NCBI GenBank assembly: GCA_049515555.1
Contig: JBEKTY010000001.1
Span: 62,001 to 126,000, forward strand
Direction of reading: 5' to 3'
DNA: 64,000 nt
From: JBEKTY01 sp049515555
GTDB lineage: Bacteria; Planctomycetota; Planctomycetia; Pirellulales; Thermoguttaceae
Shown here: positions 50,025 to 56,947 of the stretch, piece after piece
How the letters are laid out: every line of letters starts with the position of its first letter
How positions within the stretch are numbered: position 1 is the stretch's first letter
The notes under the pieces: model-generated
What the model was told of the DNA's origin: nothing
Database searches by the model: none
The model's input: only the letters and a program-made list of their open reading frames with translations
Translations under genes and position numbers: made by a program

Positions 50025-52757
50025 TTACAACCTCGCCCTCGGCCCGAAGTTGACGGGGGCCGGGGACTCGATTCGCACGAGCCGGAAATCGTGCCGCGGC
50101 AGGGTCAGCTTGAATCGGCCCGGACCCAGCCGTTCCAACCGTTGGCCCGTCTCGACGTTGGCCGCCACGACCTCTTCGGAAAGCCCCAGCCGCTTGAGGT
50201 CGAGCGCCAACTCTACTTCACCCGTGGGCCCGAAACTGGCGACGACCACCATGGCCTTGCCGCCGCGGGCCAGGGCCAGGGTTCTCACTGGCGCTCCCGT
50301 TGTTCTTAGCGGCGGCCAGTCGTCCCAGTAGCGCCAGACGCGGCAGTCGCTCAGGCCGTAGCCGAAGCGGCTCAACTGCTCGGCCATCTCCTGGCCGATC
50401 CGCTCCTGACCCACCCCCAGCTTCATCTCGTGGGTCAGCGCCACGCCCAAGGCGTTGCGGTTGATCCGCTCGTCGCCGTGGAACAGGTTGTGGAGCACGC
50501 CCAGGCAGCCGCTTTGCAGGCCGGTGCTCTGGGCCAGCAGCAGGCTGGCGTCGTCGTCCAGGTACAGCCGCTCGCAGAAGTCCTTAGTTTGGAAGTCCCC
50601 CTGATCCCGCCACTCGTGGTCCAGAATCATGGTGCCGAACGACAGCATGGGGACGATGTTCGTGTTGGTCATGTGCAGGAACACCAGCGGCCGGCGGCCC
50701 ATCTGATGCTGCATTACGGCCACGCGCTTGGTCAGCTCGTGGAAGCCGAAGATGTTCACCCCGGGCCGCACTTGGCCGTCGTCGTCCACGTAGCCGGGGC
50801 CCCCTGGGCTGTAGTTGGGCACGAGGAAGTAGTTGTCGAAATAGATGCCGTCGGCGAAGCCCTCCAGCATCCGCTTGTGATAGTGCAGGACCATGTCCTG
50901 CCAGCTCGGCACGGGATCGGTGGCGTAGGCAATGCCGGATGTCTCGTCCGGCGCGGCAACCTTCCCGTAGGCCGCCAGCCGGTAGCCGCCCTGCTTGGCC
51001 CTCACAAAGCGTTCCTCGCCCGGCCAGCGGGGGTCGGCGATGTCCATGGTGCTCCACTCGTCCATGAAGGTGCGGGCCTCGTCGCCCCAGTTGATGGCCC
51101 GGGCATTGGTATAGGGAATGACATAGGCCGTCTGCCTGCTGCCGGGTGGCGGGCGCCACCGGCCGCCGCTGAAGAAGTTCACCGACCAGTTGACGTGGGC
51201 CCGATAGGTTTTCAGGAGCGGCTCGAACTGCGGCGCGCTGAATTGCGTCAGCCACTTGTCGGTGAAGCCGGGGTCGGCCGGGCCCAAGCGCCGCAGACGG
51301 GAGAACTCGTCGTAGATGCTGAAGTTATTGAAGGCCGGATAGAAGGCGAAGCAAGGGCCCGCCGCGCCCCAGTAGTAGCAGGCCCCCATGAAACCCGTCG
51401 CCGCCACGTCCTTGATCTTTGCGTCGACAAAGCCGGTCCACCAGCGGCGGAAGCTGACGGGCACGTCGGGCATGGGCTTGGCGGGCGTGGCCATCAGGCC
51501 GAAGACCAGCCTCCGCGGACGGCTGAGCACGACCGGCCTGGTGACCAATCGCACGACGAGGGAAGTGACCGCGCCCTGCCGCCGGATCTCCATCGTGGGC
51601 TGCTGGGGGTCCAGGCTCCAGTCCTGGTCGTTTTCGGCGAACCAGCAGATGCCGCGTTCCGGGCCGCCGAGCCAGATGTAGGGGACGAAGGGGCCGGGCA
51701 GTTGCCAGCGCCCCACGTGGCTGGAATCCCACACCTTGCCGTCGGGGTCCGGCCGGCCGTTGGCGGTGTAACGCACTTCCTGCAACTTGCCGCCGTAGTC
51801 CCACAGGCGGCCCTTGCCGCTGGGGATGCGCCCGGCGTAGTGGAACCGCAGCAGATCCGTGACGGGGTGCATGAGCCACGTCTGGGCCGTCTTCAGGGGG
51901 ATGACCAGTCGCAGGGCGTCTACCCGCACGCCGGGCGCGCCGAACTGCAACGTGATTCTGGCCAGCCCGTCGTAGTCGAACTCGAACTCGGTGCGGCCTT
52001 GTACGGCTCCGGCGGTCCACGACGAGTGGCCCCGGACGCGGTCGGGGGCCTTTTCCGTGAACGTTAGCGGGCCGCCGCCGGCCAGTTCCGTCTTGCCGCC
52101 GAAAGCGAACTCCAGCCGCATGGGCGACGCGAGCAACTCGTGTCCTTGGCTGGACACTTGCCGCCACAGCCCCGCACCGTCGAGCTCGTGCCGGCGGAGC
52201 ACGCAGGCCACGTCCGGCGGCTGCTCGGTTACCACCAGCGGCGTGAACGGCGGCACGACTACCCGATCGTGCCCGAGCCGGTTGTTCTCCCACGGAAAAC
52301 ACATCCGCTCGAAGGTGCGCTTGATTTCGCGGCGCGTGCCGTCGGCAGCCAGCAGGGCCAGGCGGACCTCGTAGGTGCCGTTGCCGAGCGGGGGAAGAGC
52401 TAGAGTCTGGCCGGCCTTCGGCAGCGGCAAGGCGCCGCCGCCGCGGGCCAGCACGTGGTCCTTGCCCGCCCCCCGGAGCAGCACCTCCCATTTCGTAAAC
52501 TGCCGCGGCGATCCAAGGATCAGCAATCGCAACTGGTTGTGCGAGGGGAGGTAGCCGAACCGGAACTCGCTGCCGTCGGCCTCCTTCAACAGGTCGCCAG
52601 GATTGGAGATTTCACCGGTGGGCGCCCGGGCAGGGTCGGTCTCGGCCGGCCAGGCAGCGGCCACGGCCAGCGAGAATGCCCATAAGGCGCCAAACAAGGC
52701 CAGCGGCCGGCTCGGCGACAACGGCCGGCTTTGCGGGGGGCTGAGAAGTGCGTTCAT
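50025..52757 (-). CDS. Exported glycoside-hydrolase-like protein (GH123/DUF6067-type)
   Basis: The 910-residue product is taken from MNALLSPPQSRPL; a hydrophobic signal (LALFGALWAFSLAVAAAWPA) follows. The N-terminal half is beta-rich and matches the pattern of large planctomycete sugar-acting proteins (GICWFAENDQDWSLDP, MEIRRQGAVTSLVVRL). The C-terminal half looks like a TIM barrel (WTGFVDAKIKDVAATGFMGA, GFADGIYFDNYF, MLSFGTMILDHEWRDQG). Similarity to the DUF6067/GH123-like group is recalled, not computed. The substrate is unknown, possibly a sulfated or amino polysaccharide. Confidence 0.65.
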   Translation of the reverse strand: MNALLSPPQSRPLSPSRPLALFGALWAFSLAVAAAWPAETDPARAPTGEISNPGDLLKEADGSEFRFGYLPSHNQLRLLILGSPRQFTKWEVLLRGAGKDHVLARGGGALPLPKAGQTLALPPLGNGTYEVRLALLAADGTRREIKRTFERMCFPWENNRLGHDRVVVPPFTPLVVTEQPPDVACVLRRHELDGAGLWRQVSSQGHELLASPMRLEFAFGGKTELAGGGPLTFTEKAPDRVRGHSSWTAGAVQGRTEFEFDYDGLARITLQFGAPGVRVDALRLVIPLKTAQTWLMHPVTDLLRFHYAGRIPSGKGRLWDYGGKLQEVRYTANGRPDPDGKVWDSSHVGRWQLPGPFVPYIWLGGPERGICWFAENDQDWSLDPQQPTMEIRRQGAVTSLVVRLVTRPVVLSRPRRLVFGLMATPAKPMPDVPVSFRRWWTGFVDAKIKDVAATGFMGACYYWGAAGPCFAFYPAFNNFSIYDEFSRLRRLGPADPGFTDKWLTQFSAPQFEPLLKTYRAHVNWSVNFFSGGRWRPPPGSRQTAYVIPYTNARAINWGDEARTFMDEWSTMDIADPRWPGEERFVRAKQGGYRLAAYGKVAAPDETSGIAYATDPVPSWQDMVLHYHKRMLEGFADGIYFDNYFLVPNYSPGGPGYVDDDGQVRPGVNIFGFHELTKRVAVMQHQMGRRPLVFLHMTNTNIVPMLSFGTMILDHEWRDQGDFQTKDFCERLYLDDDASLLLAQSTGLQSGCLGVLHNLFHGDERINRNALGVALTHEMKLGVGQERIGQEMAEQLSRFGYGLSDCRVWRYWDDWPPLRTTGAPVRTLALARGGKAMVVVASFGPTGEVELALDLKRLGLSEEVVAANVETGQRLERLGPGRFKLTLPRHDFRLVRIESPAPVNFGPRARL

Positions 52758-52847
52758 GGCGGCTCGATTATCGAGTATCATGGGGCGAGAGGATGTAGTG
52801 CAACTCCGTTTCTAAGCATTGTGCGCTCTGGCGCCCGCCTCCGCAAT

Positions 52848-52973
52848 GGTAACCGTTCACGGATCGCGCTAGAGTAGCAGGCGTACTCGGTGTGCCGTCC
52901 GCCATGCCTCTTTCCGCTTCAGCGGACGGCACACGGAGTGTGCCTGCTACATTCCATGCCGTGAACGGTTACC
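52848..52973. repeat. Palindromic repeat, family B, full copy
   Basis: Outer arms GGTAACCGTTCACGG (52848-52862) and CCGTGAACGGTTACC (52959-52973), inner arms GTAGCAGG...GTGTGCCGTCCGC and GCGGACGGCACAC...CCTGCTAC. It lies between the divergent genes 50025-52757 and 53057-55285, where it could affect both promoters. In one frame it reads DGTRSVPAT. A half copy lies inside the kinase gene at 20439. Confidence 0.88.
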
Positions 52974-53056
52974 CGCAAAGGATTCGGGCCGGGTTGACGG
53001 GGGCAGGGCCGGCAAATAGGCTTAAGTATTGGCAGGCAATCGCCCGGCGCGCCGCT

Positions 53057-55285
53057 ATGTTTCCCATGTCTCAAATCCGGACTCCGTACCGCGTACTGGC
53101 CGTCTGCGGCCTTCTGCTGCTGGCGGTCGGACTGGTCTTTGGCCAGACCGCGCGGTTCGACTTTGTCAACCTGGACGACGACCAGTACGTCTACAACAGC
53201 GCCGAAACTCAGCTCGGCTTGAGCGCCGCCGGCATCGCCGGGGCATGGAAGCACAGCCAGGTTGGCGCCTGGCACCCGCTGACCACGATGTCCTTTATGC
53301 TCGACTGGCAGTTGTTTGGCATGCAGGCGGGCGGATACCATGTCCACAACGTGCTCCTGCACGCCGCTAGCTCGGTGCTGCTCTTTCTGCTGCTGCGCCG
53401 TATGACGGGCGCCGTCTGGCTCAGCGCTATGGCGGCCGCGCTATTCGCCATCCACCCGCTGCGCGCGGAGTCCGTGGCCTGGGTGACCGAGCGCAAGGAC
53501 GTGTTGAGCGGCCTCTATTTCGTGCTGACCCTGTACGCCTATGCCGTCTACGCCGCCCGGCCCTCGCTCCTGCGCTACTCGGCTGTGCTGGTGCTGTTTG
53601 CGCTGGGGCTGATGTGCAAGGCCATGCTGGTGACTCTGCCGGTGATCATGCTGCTGTTGGATTACTGGCCGCTCGAGCGACTCGGACGCCCGGCGGGCGA
53701 TTCCGCCGAGCGCCAGCCGGGGGCGCGCAGGCTATGGCTGAGGCGTGCGCCGCGGTTGGTGGCGGAGAAACTCCCTCTGTTTCTCCTGGCGGCCGCGTTT
53801 TCCGCGGTTACCGCGCATCTGACGCTCTCCGCCGAGCGGGCGGTGGCCGTTCTGCCGCTCCGCGTGCGGATGGCCATGGCCCCCGTCTCCGCGGTCACTT
53901 ATCTGGGCCAGATGTTCTATCCGCACAACCTCTCGGCCCACTATCCGTACTCGGAAGACGGCCCACCGGCCTGGCAGGTTGTGGCCGCGTGCGCGCTGCT
54001 GCTGGCGATCTCGGCCGGCGTTCTGGCTGTTTGCCGCAGTCGCCCCTATCTGCTCGTCGGCTGGCTGTGGTACCTGGTCACGCTGCTGCCCGTGATCGGG
54101 CTGGTGCCCGGCGGAAATCAGCTCATGGCCGATCGTTACAGCTACATCACGCACATCGGGCTGTATGTCGCCTTGCTGTGGGCGGCCGCCGATCTGTCGG
54201 CTTCCTGGCCGCAGCGGGGCCGCCTTGGCGCGGCCGTGTCGGCCCTGGTGCTCGTCGGCCTGACGACCTGTGCCTGGCGCCAAACCTCCTACTGGCGAGA
54301 CAGCGAAACCTTGTGGCGGCATGCCTTGTCCTGCACTTCGGACAACGCCATTGCCCATGAACATCTGGGCACCGCCCTGGAGCAACTGGCGCGGCTCGCA
54401 CAGGAGAAAAACGATTATCCGCTAGCCCGGGACAGAATTGCCGAGGCCAAGGAGCACTACCAACAGGCGCTGACGATCATGCCGCGTAGTCTGCCGGCGC
54501 TGTGCGACCTTGGCAACCTTCTGAACGAGGAAGGCAAGGTTGACGAGGCCATCGGCCTTTATCAGCGGGCCATCGCGATCAATTCGAAGCTGGCCGCGGC
54601 CCACTACAACCTGGGCAATGCACTGCTGCACAAAGGGCGCGTGGACGACGCAATCGCGAGCTATGAACGGGCGTTGGAATTCGCGCCGAATTTTGTCCAG
54701 GCCCATAACAACCTTGCGAATCTGCTGGGTGAAAAAGGGAGAACCGACGAGGCCCTCGACCACTATCGCCAGGCCATCGAAGCCAGCCCCGGTTATGCGG
54801 AGACCTACAATAACCTCGGCAACGCCCTGCGACGGCAAGGAAAGATCGCTGAGGCCCTGACAAACTACCACCGGACATTGGAAATCGATCCCAAACACGC
54901 CGGCGCGTACACGAGCCTCGGCGACGTCTCACGTCAGAACGGACAACTGGACACCGCCGCTACGTACTATCAACAGGCATTGCAGGCCGATCCGCGCTGC
55001 CTTGTAGCCTGCAACAATCTGGGAGACATACTAATCCGGCAGGGGAAAATTGACGAGGCCATCGCCGTCTACCGGCGGGCGGTGGAAATTGCCCCTCAAG
55101 GGGCCATCATTTGGTACAATTTGGGCGTTTGCCTAGGGCAGAAGGGAAGGCTGGACGAAACAATGGTCTGCTACCAGAAGGCCCTCGGCTTGGCTTCCGC
55201 CCGGAACGACAAGGCCCTGGCCGACGTTATTCGGGCCCAAATCAGGCTCCAGCAGTCAGTCGCCCCTGCCGGCAACGCGCGGTAG
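53057..55285 (+). CDS. TMTC-like TPR membrane protein
   Basis: The 742-residue product (start at MFPMSQIRTPYRV or the Met three codons later) has about ten transmembrane helices in its first 420 residues. The arrangement (FDFVNLDDDQYVYNSAE, HNVLLHAASSVLLFLLLRRM, RAESVAWVTERKDVLSGLYF, GNQLMADRYSYITHIGLYV) fits TMTC/DUF1736-like membrane proteins. Eight or nine TPR repeats follow (AAAHYNLGNALLHKGRVDDA type). The first part resembles GT-C glycosyltransferases; enzymatic activity is unproven. An upstream start at 52892 is rejected because it translates the palindrome. Confidence 0.85.
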   Translation: MFPMSQIRTPYRVLAVCGLLLLAVGLVFGQTARFDFVNLDDDQYVYNSAETQLGLSAAGIAGAWKHSQVGAWHPLTTMSFMLDWQLFGMQAGGYHVHNVLLHAASSVLLFLLLRRMTGAVWLSAMAAALFAIHPLRAESVAWVTERKDVLSGLYFVLTLYAYAVYAARPSLLRYSAVLVLFALGLMCKAMLVTLPVIMLLLDYWPLERLGRPAGDSAERQPGARRLWLRRAPRLVAEKLPLFLLAAAFSAVTAHLTLSAERAVAVLPLRVRMAMAPVSAVTYLGQMFYPHNLSAHYPYSEDGPPAWQVVAACALLLAISAGVLAVCRSRPYLLVGWLWYLVTLLPVIGLVPGGNQLMADRYSYITHIGLYVALLWAAADLSASWPQRGRLGAAVSALVLVGLTTCAWRQTSYWRDSETLWRHALSCTSDNAIAHEHLGTALEQLARLAQEKNDYPLARDRIAEAKEHYQQALTIMPRSLPALCDLGNLLNEEGKVDEAIGLYQRAIAINSKLAAAHYNLGNALLHKGRVDDAIASYERALEFAPNFVQAHNNLANLLGEKGRTDEALDHYRQAIEASPGYAETYNNLGNALRRQGKIAEALTNYHRTLEIDPKHAGAYTSLGDVSRQNGQLDTAATYYQQALQADPRCLVACNNLGDILIRQGKIDEAIAVYRRAVEIAPQGAIIWYNLGVCLGQKGRLDETMVCYQKALGLASARNDKALADVIRAQIRLQQSVAPAGNAR

Positions 55286-55339
55286 CCCACTCAGCAGTCG
55301 CCGCACCGGGGTTTGCCGGAAAGAACAAGTGAGGTTTCG

Positions 55340-56947
55340 TTGCGAGTCTTCAGCCTGGGCATCCCCGCTTTGGGTTTTATCGGCAAGGTGGGGGTGTTCG
55401 GCCTTCTCATGCTGCCCGTCGCACGCGGCGCGGAGCCGCCCGGTGAGGCCGCATCGGTGGCGGGCACTGACTCCGCGTTGTGGCCGGTCTCCGACCGAGC
55501 CACACGGCCGACCGCAGGTCTCCTGAGCCCCGGAGACCCTCGGTCGGGCGACAGCGGGGTCGGGAGACCCGCGCCGAACTCGGAGTTCGGCCTTCTCATG
55601 CTTCCCGTCGCACGCGGCGCGGAGCCGCCCGGTGAGGCCGCTTCGGTCGCGAGCGCCGACGCCGAGGCCGACGCGGACGGTCCTCTTGCCTCGCCGGAGC
55701 CCGACTGGCCGCAATGGAACGGCCCGCGACGCGACGGCATTTGCCGCGAGCAGGGCCGCCCGACCACGTGGCCGGAAGCCGGGCCAAAGCTGGCTTGGAA
55801 GATCGCAAAGCTGGGCCGCGGCTGGTCGTCGCCGATCATCGTCCGGGAGCGGCTGTACATTACCGGCGATCGGGGCGACGAACTGCTCATCTTCGCCTTC
55901 GACCTGGCCGGCAGACCGCTGTGGCAGGTCGCCAGCGGCCGCTCGTGGACGGGCTCCTACCCGGGGGCCAGGGCCTGCTGCGCATACTCCCAAGGCAAAC
56001 TCTATCACATGAACGCCCACGGCCGCGTGGTCTGCCTCGAGGCCGACACGGGCAAGGAACTCTGGGCGGTCGACGTGCTGGAGCGCTTCCAGGGGCAGAA
56101 CATCACTTGGGCCATGAGCGAGTGCCTGCTGGTCGATGGCCCGCGGGTGATCGTGACGCCCGGCGGCCGGCAGGCCCTCATGGCCGCGCTCGATAAGGAG
56201 AGCGGCCGCACGCTCTGGACCACCGAGCCCCTGCGCACGGACCGGGCCTCGCACTCCTCGCCGCTCCTGTTCCGACATGCAGGCCGGCGAATCCTGGCCA
56301 ACTGCTCGTCGGCGCACGGATTCGGGGTCGATGCCGATAGCGGAAAGTTGCTGTGGACGGTGCCGCTTGCGAGTCCTTTTGGGGTCAACGTGGCCACTCC
56401 GGTTTACGGCGCCGCCAGGGTCTTCTACACGACTCCCTACGTCTACGGAACCTGTTACGCGCTCTTGCCGGCAGAGGCGGGGCCCAGGCCGGAAAAGGCC
56501 TGGAGCACGACCCTCGATACCTGCACGGGCACGGCGCTCTCGGTCGAGGGCCTGTTTTACGGCAGCGGCTACAAAAAGCACAAATCCTGGCTCTGCCTGG
56601 ATTGGAAATCCGGTGAAACCCGCTATGAGTCGAAGGGCCTGACCAGCGGGGCCGCGGTTTACTGGCAAGGGCGGCTGTACTGCCTGTCGGAGGATGGCCG
56701 GGTGGCCCTGCTGCGGCCCACGCCCGAGCGGTTCGAGATCGACGGCCAGTTCCGGCTCCTGCCCGAGCGGGTCAGCGACGCCTGGGCGCATCCGGTCCTG
56801 CTGCACGGCAGGCTGTACCTTCGTTATCACGATAACCTGTGGTGCTACGAACTAGGAAGGGGACAGTCCCATTTTCGGCCTGCCCGCGGCGGACAGGCGG
56901 ACGAAAACTGTCCGCAGTCCCGCGCCGCCCTAATCCCCAATCCCTAA
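55340..56947 (+). CDS. Exported PQQ-like beta-propeller protein
   Basis: The 535-residue product is taken from TTG at 55340 (GTGAGG six bases upstream). PQQ-repeat blades are clear: WPQWNGPRRDGICREQG, LLIFAFDLAGRPLWQV, VVCLEADTGKELWAV and LDKESGRTLWTT. Such proteins are usually exported and common in Planctomycetota. The N-terminus holds two copies of FGLLMLPVARGAEPPGEAAS around a palindromic insertion, so the real leader is uncertain. The last ~30 codons come from a repeat element, and the stop overlaps the convergent ligase gene by 4 bp. Confidence 0.78.
   Translation: MRVFSLGIPALGFIGKVGVFGLLMLPVARGAEPPGEAASVAGTDSALWPVSDRATRPTAGLLSPGDPRSGDSGVGRPAPNSEFGLLMLPVARGAEPPGEAASVASADAEADADGPLASPEPDWPQWNGPRRDGICREQGRPTTWPEAGPKLAWKIAKLGRGWSSPIIVRERLYITGDRGDELLIFAFDLAGRPLWQVASGRSWTGSYPGARACCAYSQGKLYHMNAHGRVVCLEADTGKELWAVDVLERFQGQNITWAMSECLLVDGPRVIVTPGGRQALMAALDKESGRTLWTTEPLRTDRASHSSPLLFRHAGRRILANCSSAHGFGVDADSGKLLWTVPLASPFGVNVATPVYGAARVFYTTPYVYGTCYALLPAEAGPRPEKAWSTTLDTCTGTALSVEGLFYGSGYKKHKSWLCLDWKSGETRYESKGLTSGAAVYWQGRLYCLSEDGRVALLRPTPERFEIDGQFRLLPERVSDAWAHPVLLHGRLYLRYHDNLWCYELGRGQSHFRPARGGQADENCPQSRAALIPNP
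55395..55461. repeat. 67-bp direct repeat, copy 1
   Basis: GTTCGGCCTTCTCATGCTGC... is repeated at 55584-55650 with a few substitutions; both code for FGLLMLPVARGAEPPGEAAS in frame. The copy contains the hydrophobic core and processing-like site of an export signal. Confidence 0.88.
55486..55547. repeat. Palindromic insertion in the signal region
   Basis: GGTCTCCGACCGAG at the left pairs in part with CTCGGTCGG at the right, and an inner stem GGTCTCC/GGAGACC (55517-55523/55532-55538) lies between. It sits between the two copies of the direct repeat. Confidence 0.7.
55584..55650. repeat. 67-bp direct repeat, copy 2
   Basis: Second copy of the 55395-55461 repeat, directly before the mature propeller domain. 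This copy has CTTCCC and GCTTCGG where copy 1 has CTGCCC and GCATCGG. Confidence 0.88.
56859..56914. repeat. Palindromic repeat, family C, copy 1
   Basis: GGGACAGTCCCATTTTCGG pairs with the later CGGACGAAAACTGTCC. It forms the last codons of the propeller gene (GRGQSHFRPARGGQADENCP). Confidence 0.85.

Noticed and set aside
52892..53056. Upstream start for the TPR membrane protein
   Set aside because: The added residues (SADGTRSVPAT) come from the palindromic repeat, not from the protein family.
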